From positions 183,078-247,077 of the forward strand of contig QANU01055854.1 of the NCBI GenBank assembly GCA_003254905.1: 64,000 nucleotides of DNA. Direction: 5' to 3'. The notes below the pieces were generated by a model. That model made no database searches. It was not told the origin of the DNA and was given only the letters and a program-made list of their open reading frames with translations. The position numbers and the translations under genes were made by a program. Each line of letters starts with the position of its first letter. Positions within the stretch are counted from its first letter, which is position 1. Source of the stretch: Nissolia schottii. Its lineage: Eukaryota > Streptophyta > Magnoliopsida > Fabales > Fabaceae. Positions 49,273-62,400 of the stretch are shown here, in pieces.

Positions 49273-52224
49273 TTCAGCACTTTTCCCTCCCCACTACCAA
49301 ATGTTATATCCTATGAGCGTAAACCCTATTCCCCCATAACAACTAATTAATTCACAAAAAACGAGGAAACGCAACACTTAAACCCTAGAGCCTACAACTG
49401 GGATCCAAACGAGCTTCAATTTCAATACCAATACCAAACTCTCTAAAGATTCAAAGGGGAAAAAAAATGAAATTGAAAGCGAGTGAAAAAGAGAAGGATC
49501 AATAGAAAACCAAATGGAATCCCTAATGATTTGAGCAAATGAAGGGGATAAAGGGGAAGAAATTGAGCGGGGGTACTAATAACACAGCAACAATGCTGGA
49601 GAGTGAGAAGAGATTAAACGACGACGTTTTGAGGCAATTAGAATTCACAGATAAATGGAAAAGCAGAGGGAGAAGCCGTTTCATCTGGTAGAACGGAATT
49701 AGGTAGTTGTAGATTTCAAAGACAATAAAGGAGAAGAAAACTTTAAGTTAGTATTTGCAGATACAAGAGAAGAAAAAATGAGTTGCAGAAGGGAAACCAG
49801 AAGAAGAATGCGTTTCTTAGTCGAAGTTTAAGTTGGGGTTTCGTTGGGCCACGTGGCTCAAACTGCCAAACTACTTGTCTAAACGGCGCAGGGTACTACC
49901 ACGAGCGCTCACTTAACAAGCACTTCTTTTTTCTTTTTTTTTTAAATCAACATCCTCTACTTTATTTTTTTAAAATAAAAAATAGAGAGTAATATTTAAG
50001 ATCTTCATATTTATTACATCTTTTATTCTATTTCATTTCACCTCATCATCTTTAATGAAGGGTAGGATCCTAAAGATTACCGTCTACTTTTTATTTATTT
50101 TTTTAAAAGGTAGGTGATCTTGATCTTTTTTTTTTTCTTGTTTGCTTAATTTTTATTTTTATTTTTATTTTTGATGAAATTTCATTGATAAATAAGTAGG
50201 GTTATCAAATGAGTCACGCCTAAACAAGATTTTGGTATTTGCAGGTCTGATTTTATACGTTTGGTATGTTTATTTAATACAGGTAAACGGGTTAATTTGT
50301 GAGTTATACCTATTTTAATACTAAACGGGTCAATTTAGCCTACGAGTTAAACGAGTCAGGTTAAATAGTCCGGGTCTAAATGGATTGTTGCTATTCACAG
50401 GCCAGATTTTATATGTTTGGTACATTTATTTAACCGGGTAAACGAACCAAACTTGCAAGCTGGATTGATTTTAACTACTCTATAAATAAGCAAATGTCAA
50501 AGCCTCATTATAACGGATAAACCTATTACATATAGATTATGCCTAAGAATATAATCAATGAACATTATTCAACTTAAGAATACATCTCAGAACATGGATG
50601 TTATTCACTTCACACATTAGATATTTGTGAATACATGTGTCAAAGTAGGGGGTTCCTCCTCCTATTAAACCCTACTCTCAATTGGCTTAAAAAGGCTTGA
50701 GCTCCAAAAAGTTTTATAGACAAAAAAGCCTAAAGACCTTAAGCCCGCAAGGCCAGGGCTAGCCCGCGAGCCTATCTTAAGTAATTGTTTTTCTTTTTTT
50801 TGGTTTTCTAGTGTTAGTCTACTGACTGGCCCTACTTGAAAAAAGTCCATAGGGTCGACCCTCACTTATGTTTATTTTCATTTTTCATTTTTAAAAACAA
50901 AATTGAATTGCAGAAAGTAGAACAATTTATTCTCTCACATATTGAGGATATTATCATTAAAGATTATAGAAACCTGCTAATAATGCTACTGCAGTAGTAT
51001 ATAATCCACCTTCAAATTTTCATAGAAGCAATAAACCTACTATTACAATTTACAAATGAAGTAGCGTATGAAGCGTAAACACGTTTAACTTACTTTCGTT
51101 ATTATGCAGATATTGACTTCCATTTTTAATCTATACCAAAAAAAAAAAAAGAAGCAAAGATTTACTACACTCCATTTTATTTTTTCGGTCATCACTTAAG
51201 TATTCAAATATTACAACTTAATTAGGGAGCTTTGTTACTAACAACACATGATTAAACAAAAATTGAAATTAAGAGTTCTGTTACTATAAACCTATAGCAT
51301 ATAATTGATATTATTATGTTTATATGAATCAAAAGTTGTACTTAACTGAGTCTTGCATAAACATTGATTAGGTTGTTAATATTTGTTAATGACACTTTCA
51401 CAATTATATAGAAAAAAAAGAGTTAATAATTATCTTGTATTAGAGAAAAATGAATTATTAAAATTTATTATTGAAAATAAATGGATAATAGATGTTTTGT
51501 CTTTTTATTACAATTAAATGAAAAAAAATCAAGAGAAAGAAAGACGAAAGGATACAGAAAGGTTGGAAAAGTAAGATGACATTGGAAAATGTTGTCGGGT
51601 TGGTGGCAAATGACAACTATCACACAATGATGACTATAATCAAAATTGATGTTTCCTGAGGACCCATGCCATGGTTAGCCCTTGCCCTAGCCCCACGATG
51701 ACAAGGGCTTTAAGGATTCGGGCCTTTACGAACCCTCTCAGTGCTTTAACGACCCTGGGGCTTAAAAGCAGGGGGATGAAAATAGGGAGCCCAAGGGTGG
51801 GCCCTATAGGTGGGACTTTTTTGATACTAATACTTGTGAATACACGATGAACAATGTCAGATCTCTAATCTATTTAAGGAGTACTATAGCTCTTTAACTC
51901 AGGCTACGTAGACACAAACATTGTGATAACCGCGTGTAGAATAAGAGACCTATTCCTCAAAAAATCTCAACCTACATTTATCCGCAGAAGTTGATGATCT
52001 TATCCATTGCCACAAACACCATCTTTCAAAATATGAAAGAATTGCAATCACGAGAACTCTAAAACGTAAGATAGACTCATGCTTTACTTTTGATCCAGAC
52101 ATCCTACCATCAAAGAGAGCTTGCTAGACATGATATCAAACAACCCACATCAGTGAGAAGATGAGAAACAAAACAGAACAGGGGAGCCTAGACCACCATC
52201 GCTCCATGGCGCCTGGCTCCCATT

Positions 52225-52345
52225 TTGGTAAAAAGGCAAAAAGGAGCAAAGAAAACAGAAAAGAACAGAACGAAAAACAGAGGAAAAAGAAAATAGAAAA
52301 CGGGAAAGACAAAGAAGAAAGGAGGAGAAAAGGAAAAGGTGGGTG
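52225..52345 (+). repeat. Purine-rich tract
   Basis: About 120 bp are almost entirely A and G on the plus strand. Open frames on either strand here are low-complexity and not credible genes. Confidence 0.8.
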
Positions 52346-54387
52346 GTAAGGACTCACCAACCACCATGGAAGAGAAAACCAATTCCATTGTGATCGACTC
52401 TCCTTCAAGGTGAAGGCAATAGATCGACGCTTTTGAGTTGGGGGTTCGGAAGTTGTGCTAAGGTTTTTACTATTTGCTTCGACTCAAAAATCGTTACCAG
52501 CATGCAAGGGGCTAGTTCACTTATAGAAGTCTCATTGGAATACTTTTAAAATAAAAACGTGTACTTTAACTTTAATTAAAAATAAATAAAACTTTCATTT
52601 TCTGAATAAACATAAACTCTTTTATAATGAACATAAATATATATGAAAAAAATACGTAGTTGGTCTGAAAATCCTGCTCGTATGCAATTTGAGCACTCTA
52701 GACATGACTTGATAACAAAATAAAATAAAACTAGCATGTCTGATAGGTACCTTCACCTCAAGGTGAACTGTTGACTCTTGAATTTTGATGTCGTTACACT
52801 GAACATAAACTCCACGCACTGCTACTCTGCTTCATAACTTGTAATTAGAGGAGGAGGTTGAGGGGTGAAAACTCTGGGAAGAGTCTCAACGAATGGTCGT
52901 TCACACGGCGACATGAGATACTTTGAAAACATGACATGCAAATACAATACATAATATATAAGCATAAAACATTTATAATAGTAATACTTCACAATAAAAA
53001 ATGTCTTTTTTTCGAAACATAATCATTAAATATGAAGGACATCTAGATAAAAGGTTCTCGAGCATTATGGTCTTGCTTATGAAGCACTACCTAAGTATTT
53101 AGGTCTCGATAGTTGGGAGATACACTATTAGAGTCCATAGATCCCTGATAATTAATCTTGATTCTTACTACAATGGTACCAAGGGTCAACGTAGGTTATC
53201 GCTGACTTACAGTTCTATCTTAAATATAATTTCCATGAAAATAGTTTAAATACATAACATAAAATGATCATAATAACATAATTATTTAACTGATATTGAT
53301 AGCATAACATGACTTAATTTCATAAATAATCATACATATGCAACATGACATATTTAATGCAATAAAACATGTGATTTCATGTAGTTCTAAAATAGTTTCA
53401 TGATTTTATAAAATAGTTTCATAAATATTTCATAAATAGCTACTTTCATAACTAATGAAGGTTTTTAAAATAAATCATTATTTTCTTAAATAAGAAAATT
53501 CCTAAATAATAAATAATAACTAATTTCATAATACTTAAAATAAAACATTAAGTTCCACCTCTTAGGATTTTATAAAAATAATACTAAAAATAAATAAATA
53601 AGTATGTAACTTTTAAAATAAATATATGGTCTAAAATTGATCGTAAAGAAAGTCACTCATCTAAAATGGCTGAACACTAAGGAACAATAACCTGCGAACT
53701 CTTAACGCCCTACGTGGAGGCATTGCTTCCCCTCCAACGTGAAACGAAAGGGATAAAAGAAATGAAAAGAACTGATGCGAAAAGTCTCACAAAAGTGGAA
53801 CCTTTCAAGCTATTAAGTGAATTAGCAACTCTAAACAACACTCACTCACAGAAAGCTTCTATATATAAGGGAAGAAGGAAATCCCCTTCTACTAATGCAT
53901 CTGATATGGGACTCTATTCTCACGCCGCTCCCTGGATACTACAGCACGCCCACAAATGGCTTCCCACGCCACTGCAACGCTCCCTGAGCACTGCAACACG
54001 CCCACATATCACACCGCAACTCGCCAACTTTTCCTCCTCCTCTTTTTTTACCTAAAATACTATGAGTCATCCCTCTATTACCCTTATTTTTATTTCTGTG
54101 TAAAAAATATACTTTTTTGTTTTTTTTGTGCTATGCGTTCTTTTCTTTATGAAGTGATTGCGTAATGGGTAGTTCTTCATTTGTTTGGTATATTTGCTTC
54201 GAGTTCGTGAAGCATATTCATGTGCTTAAAATCTATATTCCACACAAGTGTGGCAATGGATTATTAGGGGAGCTACAAACCTGTATCCTCTATGGACAAA
54301 TGCTCAACAAAAATAATTTATCATTTTTCATCTATTTACTAAATTTTGAAATTATGTTTGAGAGATACGCGCACACAATGTCCATAA

Positions 54388-54429
54388 TAGGCACTAGGCA
54401 CTAGGCACTAGGCACTAGGCACTAGGCAC
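54388..54429. repeat. (TAGGCAC)6 minisatellite
   Basis: Six perfect, contiguous 7-bp units are seen with no interruption. Confidence 0.97.
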
Positions 54430-54679
54430 ATAATCAAGGGAAGGACTTAAAATTAATGGTTATGCATCTCCCGTACTTCAAATGTGTTTTACCGTAGTCA
54501 ATGAATCCTCACAAGAGAACAACCCCAACCCCACCGCCCCCCACCCAAAAATTAAATTTTGAGCTGTATTCGATATGATAATTGCCGTCATTCAAAAAAT
54601 AAATGAAACAATGGATATATTGTCAAAACAACCATAAAATTTGTTATGCATACAGCATACCTAACGAGGATGGACAACT

Positions 54680-54840
54680 TAATCAACACAGTTAGTTAAA
54701 TGATAAGCAAGCTCGTTGGTTTAATTTTCAAGGGTCAAGGGTTTGAAGCCTGGGAAAAACAAAACTTGTGTCAGAAAGGACAATCACAGTACTCTAAACT
54801 AAATTAGTCGGCCACACTAGAAGTAAAAAAAAAAAAATAG
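54680..54840 (+). repeat. Possible tRNA-like SINE with poly-A end
   Basis: An A-box-like TTAGTTAAATGATAAGC is followed about 30 nt later by a B-box-like GGGTTTGAAGCCTGG, then GAAAAACAAAAC. A short body ends in a run of 13 A. The spacing is tRNA-like; the A box is weak. Confidence 0.5.
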
Positions 54841-55299
54841 ACAACAAATTTCAAACAAATCACGAGGCTTGTCAGGACTAAGGAAAATCAAAACCAATAG
54901 ATACATATAAAAATCAAAACAAAACAAGCGTACAAAGAAAAAGAGGGGGAAAAAAAACAAGTTAAATTGGCACAATGATCCCACAACTCAGATCCATGCC
55001 AGGGGAGAAGCATAGTCTAAAGTCAATTTTTTCATCAAGTTCAAAAAGTTAAGGCGAAAGGTTCACTTTAAAAACAGCGGGAAAATCTATTCACTCAAGC
55101 AGCTCTTAGTTTTATGACGCTCTAAAACTAAACAAATTTAGGTCTCAAGATGCATTAGCAATGACAATTTCTTCCTGAGGCAAAACACCAGCTGACCTGC
55201 CAAGGTGCATTTTCCATACCACTAACACTAACTAAATCCATGGCCAACAATAAGAAATCAGCACAAGCTGCCAGGTAAGAATTGCAGGCTAATTGCCAC

Positions 55300-58090
55300 C
55301 TACTGCCTGGTCCTTTTACCCTGTGCTGCAAGTTTTGCAGCAACTTGCTCTTCAGACAAAGGTAAGTAGTAGATCCGCGGAGTTGCTGTGGTTTTGCGGA
55401 AGAGATCATCCAGAGTGACAATAGGTGGATCAACTTTCTCAGGAAGAGGTGGCGGGGATGGAAGCCGTTCTCTTGCCAATGGTGGGGGCTTTGACAATGG
55501 TGGTGGAGGTGGGAGAGTAACAGGGGCGGGATGCTGCTCCCTGTGAAAACCGGGGGAAGGCTCTGGCTGCAAGGATGGTGGTGCAAGAGGAAGTGGTGGA
55601 CCACTGCTGACAGGGGCAACTGGAGTAGGAGGAGCTTCTAACTTCATTTTCACATCTTGAGGATCAACAAACTCAGCAACTAAGAGGCGCCCACCATTTG
55701 GAGGCCATTGCAAATTATACACAGCATTTCGCGTCTCAATGGCTTCTTCAATGGAAGAGTACTACATGACCAAGACAGAAACCAAAGATCACTTAGATAT
55801 GACAAATGCAACGTCATGTCAGGAAATTCATAGGAAGGCATAGAGATAACAATCAAGTCTTACAGTAACATAGCAATGGGTCTTTATTTGGTCCATCCAG
55901 AAACTACTGACATTCCCAGTCTTACCAAGGAGCTCTTGCACTGATTTTAGGGTGAAAGGACGGAGAAAACGATCAATCTTGAGGGAATTAGTTGGGGGCC
56001 TCTGTGATGGTGGAACTGCCAAAGATAAAGAAACACTAGTTATACTTAAAAAGTAGAGATAGAGGACACAACACGAGGTGATATGAAATGAAGCATGAAA
56101 AATCAACCAATAAGGGAGTGAGTATTTATCTCCAAATAAAAATCTTCAAAAAACTTCAGACCAAAAATAAAAATTTTCAAAGATGCATCTAGCAGTATAA
56201 GATGTGCCCAAATTTTTCAAAGATGCATTTAACATTATAAGATGCATCCCAGGATTTATTTAGTCATTGATTTTTGAGTTAAAAGCCATACTATACAACA
56301 AATAGGAACATCTGTTTTTCATAGATTTACCCTAATTTGCATAATGTCAACTTACCAATACGTTCTTTAGGTGCATCATCCGATGCAGATGAATCAGACC
56401 TAGAGAAGTTGCGTTTCAAAGCAACTGGCTCATTCCTGGGTGTACTAGCAGGTCGGGGAGTAGTGCTTTCCAGATCTGGTCCTTTAACTGTTTCAGTGTT
56501 CCACCGGCGTTGCCTTTTTGCAGGCTCATTGTTCCCAACTGACGTTTGATCTGTGATAGTGTTCCAAATAATTCAAGATGATTAGCAAATACATACAGGA
56601 AGCTTGTTTATCACTAAGAACTGATATTAACACCAGCATGCCAGAAAAAGGAACATGTATCACTAAAATCTTGATTCCCCTTAGGGTAAGACAAAAAAAA
56701 AAAAAAAACAAAGATTCTATCTTGGAGGATAAAGATAAATAAATATAATACATACATGCTTACCATTAAATTTCCGTTTCTCAGCCAGAGCAACCAGACT
56801 AATATCATTGTCTTGGTGGTTATCACTTTTTCCTGCAGATAGACCATCCCCCACAACTATAGTACTGTTTTCCACCTTCACAATAGGCACTTCTATATTC
56901 TCCAATTTGTCTCTTTCATCAACATCAAACTTCGAATCAACTTGCTTAGTCTCGGGTAAATCCTCTTCCATAGAATCATCACCAGAGCTTCTATCCAAAT
57001 TTAACTTTTCAGGATACCCAACATCATCAGTGCTATTGGTCTTATCCAAGTCTGGAATTGTAATATTATTGCTATTTTCTTCAACAGATGTCTTTTTCTC
57101 ATGAAGCCCTCCAACATCCATTGAAAGTGATTCATCATAAACAGGTACATCATTTCTGGATGATGGTTCTTCCACCATCTCCGGCCTAACAATATCTTGT
57201 TCTAATTTGACATTATCAGTAATTATAGTATCCTTTAGTTCATTCTTTTGATTAATTGAGACAGAATCACTAGAAATAGAATCAGATTTTATTACTTGAG
57301 TCCCTAAACTAGGGTTGACCTCAGATACCTGGTTTTCTGGAACAGAAGAGTTGGGCACGAGATCCTCGAACGGGGGCTTTGTGTCACACTCCAGTTGGGG
57401 CTTTGAGTCCTCATTATCCAGCTGTACCTTTGACTCCTCATTCTCCAGTTTGGTTGCTGAATCCTCATTATTCTTTTCTGCACTTTTAGAATCCAGACCA
57501 CTGACGACTACTTCAGTTGATATGCTCTCGGTGATTGTAATGGTGGTCTCCACAGTAGAGGCATGAGCAATTTGTTCATCTCGCACATTTGCAGAATCTA
57601 CACCAGCTGGCAAATCCATTTGTTCAACATCATCATCCATGGCTGACACACTACTATTAATGTCAACTGGGATGGTAGCACCATCCTGCTTGTCATTCTT
57701 CTTCTTGTCATCATCCGCATCCTCCTTAATCTTATCAGCGTTTTCCGTATCGATGGGATCAACTACATCACTCTTCCCCTTTTCAATAGTCTCAAATGTT
57801 TGGACACTTTCCCCTTCAACTGTTTGAACCACTTCAGCACCCTCGGTAACCTTCTGTGAATCCTCAACCCCACCTACATGGCCCTCAAAACCATTGGTCT
57901 CATCCTTCTCAGAAGCCTCAGCAGCCTCAGCAGCCTCCCTCTCAACACGAAGGGCTTCATCTAAGCGCTTCACCAAATCATCCTTCAAACCCTTGGTGGT
58001 TAACTTCCTCCTCTTCAGCTCCTCTTTCAGCTCCGTAACCTTCCACTGATGAATCGGGCGGTTATCAAGGATCGGATACCTGGACGACAT
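55300..58090 (-). CDS. ACINUS: Acinus homologue (SAP, RRM and RSB motif)
   Basis: Exons 58090-56764, 56550-56356, 56015-55864 and 55761-55300 join in phase to 711 residues. A SAP domain lies at about residues 10-45 (IHQWKVTELKEELKRRKL, LKDDLVKRLDEALR). A long acidic low-complexity region follows, then an RRM from about 515 to 595 (IDRFLRPFTLKSVQELLG, FWMDQIKTHCYVT, VYNLQWPPNGGRLLVAEF) and a proline-rich stretch. The last 40 residues hold the RSB motif (VTLDDLFRKTTATPRIYYLP), which in animal Acinus binds RNPS1 and SAP18 to build the ASAP complex at exon junctions. The order matches Arabidopsis At4g39680-type proteins. The start is the ATG opening MSSRYPILDN; the open frame upstream is leader sequence. 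Function in splicing regulation is inferred. Confidence 0.93.
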
Positions 58091-58520
58091 TATCCAAACA
58101 GAAATCCCCTTCCTCAACCTAAAATCAGCAACCAAATTCAACACACAATCAACAAAAATAAAATCAAAAGCACCAATCCAAATAGCATACAATTTCAACC
58201 AACAAGAAGAACCCAAAAATTGAACATAACAGAACAAAAACCAAGCACAGGGTTTATCCTATAAGTCAGTAAGGAATGATTTTGGACAATAAATACAACA
58301 ACCCCCCCCCCCCCCCCCCCAAAATTGTGGGGAAAATCCAGCAGAACCAAACGAACAACATGTGCACATGCATTTTCAGAGAAAATAAAAAATTGATAAT
58401 AGCAAAATGAAAAAGAGAGAAGAAAATTAGAGAGGGGTTGAAGAATTACTCACAATGATAGGTTGTTTCTGTGGAGAATCGAAAGAACAAGGGTGAGCAC
58501 TTTATCCTAATCGAAACCCT
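58091..58520 (-). other. 5' UTR with leader intron of the Acinus gene
   Basis: On the minus strand a GTGAGTAAT donor near 58460 and a TGATTTTAG acceptor near 58122 frame a leader intron of about 335 bp. It contains a run of 19 C at 58302-58320. The leader exon upstream is inferred from the donor only. Confidence 0.55.
58302..58320. repeat. Homopolymer of 19 C
   Basis: On the Acinus coding strand this reads as poly-G in the leader intron. Its length is error-prone in sequencing. A shorter run of 10 C lies at 46447-46456 in an intron of the CID gene. Confidence 0.95.
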
Positions 58521-59077
58521 AATTTGAAAAGCGAAGAAGGAGCACGAGAGAATAAGAAGAAGAAGAGAAAACAGTGACGCATGGAATCGAAGAAATGAAC
58601 GAAGAGCCAAAACGAACGAATGCACTCTTATTTACTCTTGCGCTCGTTTCATTTTTTCGTCCCTGAAAGCAATGAAACACAATAATAATGTCTACAATAC
58701 ACAGAAACAGAACCAAAAAATAAAATACAATAATTAAATTCAGTATATCTGAAACAGGTGAATGGGTTGAAAATTTAGGGTAATGAGATTTCGGTACTCA
58801 GAAACTGGATAGATTATCTAAATTCTTTTCTAGGGCTTCTTCCTTTTTTTTTCTGTGTTGTATTTTCCTCCTCCAATTTGTAGTTTCGAGTGCGCTTTGG
58901 TTTTTTTGTTCCCTTCCGTTTCGTGAGGGAGATTTTAATCGGGCAATACCTATAATACCCTCGTTAACACGTGGCGCCAATATCATCAGGTATTTCATGT
59001 GACAGTGGCCCTATGGCATCGTATTTTCAAGGGAAAAAAAACCTTTACAATGACTAAACATTTTATTTTAAGGTGAA

Positions 59078-59452
59078 ATAAATTTTTGCATTCTAATAAA
59101 TTACAAATTTTGTTTTTTTTATTCTATTAAACTTTTTTAATTGAAGTTATTGGTAAAATTTTTTATTTAATTTTAATCCTTAACATTGAATTAGACCGTT
59201 AAAAGATGACGTAGCAGACGAAAATTAGGTTGTCGAACATGGTTAAACCGATGTGAACCATGAACTAATAATGGGTCTACCTAACTTCTGTACATCACGT
59301 CATCTTTTAACTGTCTAACTTAACGTCAGAGACTAAAATTAAACAAAAAAATTTATCAAAGACTCAAACCAAAAAAAATATTTCATAGGATGCAAAATCA
59401 AAATTCACAATTTATTAGGGAATAAAAACTTATTTAACCCTTTATTTTATAA
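59078..59452. mobile_element. Foldback element with arms of about 140 bp
   Basis: The left half, ending TTAAAAGATGACGTAGCAGAC, is matched in reverse complement by the right half, starting GTACATCACGTCATCTTTTAA. Outward pairing continues through TTTAATTTTA and AATAAATT-type blocks to both edges. The central 90 bp are unpaired. No coding capacity is seen. Confidence 0.78.
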
Positions 59453-62400
59453 AAAAATTTAAATGAGTACAAATACGCGCATGCTCATAAAGCACATTTA
59501 ATATGTGATTCATGACATTACCAAGCATCGATTATTAATTTTAATTTTTTTAAAAAATATAAGAAAAGCTAGAAATTAATGGTTGATAATGCTTATGGAA
59601 CATACATTAAATGATCCATGAGCATGTGAGTATTTCTTTTTTTATATTGTCATTCATTCAAACTATTTTATATGTATGACTTTTCAAGTAGTGGGAAGAA
59701 AGTTAACTATATTTACTTACATGCAAGACATAGCATTTCAACTTTTTTTAAAAATTACTATTTACTTGTTTGACTATACTTCTAAATAATAAAATTAAAA
59801 ACAATTGCATTTGTTACTTTATATTTAGAAGTAAGAAGAAGTTGTTACTAATTTTAAACTGAAATAATAAAAGAGAGAAAGGCATAAACAAACCTATTTT
59901 TTGTTCGGGACATGTTCCTATCCTAAAATCATTCTTTCTTACTCATTCTTCTTTGATCTTAAGAGGTATGGAAACCCTTTCTGTTGAGTTTGCGAAGCGT
60001 CAAAACTCAACCAATGTGTGGATAAACGTAGTCTCTCCACACCGTTCATCGTTTGCACATTTGGTAAGATTCTCCTAGCCTTGTTCCTCATCCCATTCAT
60101 GTAGGAATTCATTATTGCGGGGATTGATTGTTGTTCTACATTTCTGGTCATCAGCACCAGCGCCATAGCACTGAGTGTGGCCCTGTTCATGACACTTGTG
60201 GCACTATCAAGGTTGCTGACGAACAGAGTCCAGATGCACTGTTTCACATCACGTAGTTGAGTTGTATGTTGATGTTGTTCTTTTTGGCTTCTATGTCACT
60301 TAGCAGCACTAATCAGATTCCCAAAGGATTCGTGAGTAGCGACATTAGGTCTCAAGTGACTCCAGGTAAGTGGCGTTGATCACGGCTTATGTTAAGCCAT
60401 TATGCAATTGTGAAAGCATATTGATGTTTAATGAGATTTTAATTTTATGATAAATAAGCTTATGCTTAGAAACTATCAGGAGATCAAATTTATTACACTT
60501 TCTTAGATTTTGAGAAAAACAATTATGAAGGGATATTTAGAAAATCTTGAAACCTTTGTTGAAAACCATGGGACCATAGTTTAAATTGCATAATTGATCA
60601 TAGTGTGTGTTTGATGCATAAGACTTTAAGATCATGTCAATTACGGAAAGATTTATGTTCAGATCATGAGTATGAGTTTTAATGCAATTAAGATTAATGA
60701 TTTCATGAGAGATTATGAAACACCCTAGTTAGCTAGTCTACGCTTAAGTCACAAACTCGCTTACTAAGTTATTAACTGCTTTGGTTGATATTGTACTTAG
60801 TCTCGGTTAAGCGTTTAAAAGTATTGTTACCTAGAAAATACGGACCAATTTTTCACTTTCTTTTATATACCTCATAGTATAAATTAGAGCCTTGTATCTG
60901 TAGAACATGTAATGCGAGCAGTAACGCAACATGCTTAATTAATATTAATAAGAGATAATAGACATTCAAACATAATATCCACCATTGGTCCATCACATAT
61001 GTTCACAACCAGATACACAAGTACTAACATAGCTATCACGTATAAATATTTAACACAGAAGTAGTACTATCACATAGAGTCTACTAACTAAGAGCCTATC
61101 ATTCTGCTCGTTTTTATGAGTATTTCTCTTCCTCCTGTTGCTCCCCTCCTTGCTCCATATCAAGTCCTGGAGTCATGAATAAATGGGGTGAGAACATAGC
61201 GCTCTCAGTGGGAAACCATGGGATATGGGGAACTTCTTATTCTCATTTATGATCTAGGCCGCTCAGGGGTCTCTAGGTGTCGCAATTATACTATCTTCCT
61301 ACTAATTATTATACCCTGCTAAGCCTGAGCAGCTTTATCTAGATTACTAGGTGATCAGGGAACCTTTTCTTCATTATCTACGTCGTCTATCTTCTAGTCT
61401 AGTTCCTAAATCATATACTATCGCGTAGTTCACACATAATACACTACTGTCTCAAAATCCTCATTTTCTAAAAACCATTTTTGTCTATAAGTTTCAGCTC
61501 ACATCCACTTATAACCGTGCCCATTTTAATTATAAGTTTCAGCTTGCATCCACTTATACTCCTGCTCTATAAGGCTTGCCTTATAAGTAGTTCTGCCCTT
61601 GTCCCTTGTAGCTGCGGCCACACCATTATAACCACGCTTACAGCCCGCATCGTGGCGATCAGGTAGCGCTCAACCTGAATGGTCTTAACCATGAATAATC
61701 GCCAACCACGACCAAGGTTACCACCCTTGGATGACGTTGAGGTCAGACCTTGGACTCGACCGGGGACTTAGACCTTCCCCAAAAGCCGAACCTTGGAACT
61801 GCTAGAAGGGGTTTTCTCTCATCACCATCATCATCATGTGCACATTTCAGTCTTTGATGCAACAGTTCATATAAGCACAATTCACATATCATAAATATAG
61901 CTCGATAACTCATATCCAATCTCAAGAATACTTCCTATAACTGTCATCATTAAATTCAGCACATATAAGGAACATAATTTCATGCTCAAACATTTCTTAA
62001 ATATAAACAAACATATATCTAGCAATTATTCCAATAAGCACAAGCAGACATCAGCTTTCTGTCAGAAATTAGTGATCAGAAACCGGAGGGGTCCAAGACC
62101 TTATCCCAAGGTTTTTGATAACTCTAAGATCATTTTTCATGCTTACAAATTCAAATTTTAATCCCAACTCCACGAAATCACAGTTTTCCCCTTTTTCCCA
62201 AAATTGTTGTTTTGCCCCCGTAAACATCTTGTTTTCTTTGGAATTTTAGTTCTCAAAAACCCGATGGACTCAAGACTTGACCTTAAGGTTTTTGATAGTT
62301 CTAAACCCATATTTTCTGAAAATTAACCCAGTTTTTCAGTCTCAAGACGTGAAATTTCCGTTTTGCCCTTGTTGCTTAAAAACACTGTTTTCTGTCTGTT

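Larger units (their letters stand above)
49273..55299. other. Intergenic region with repeats
   Basis: The first roughly 450 bp are the leader and promoter of the CID gene. Beyond that there is no supported gene. At 50238 and 50393 similar segments (CAGGTCTGATTTTATACG and CAGGCCAGATTTTATATG) recur about 155 bp apart. A GC-richer patch with GGGCC motifs lies at 51650-51820, and a nearly pure purine tract at 52225-52345. The 3' UTR of the Acinus gene ends the stretch. Confidence 0.6.

Noticed and set aside
52136..52408. Minus-strand frame of 90 codons with hydrophobic stretches
   Set aside because: It is the complement of a purine-rich tract, so the Phe/Ser/Leu-rich sequence is a composition artefact.
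53714..54055. Plus-strand frame of 113 codons
   Set aside because: It lies in repeat-like DNA, shows no known domain and contains a TATA-like ATATATAAGG typical of an LTR or promoter; support is too weak.
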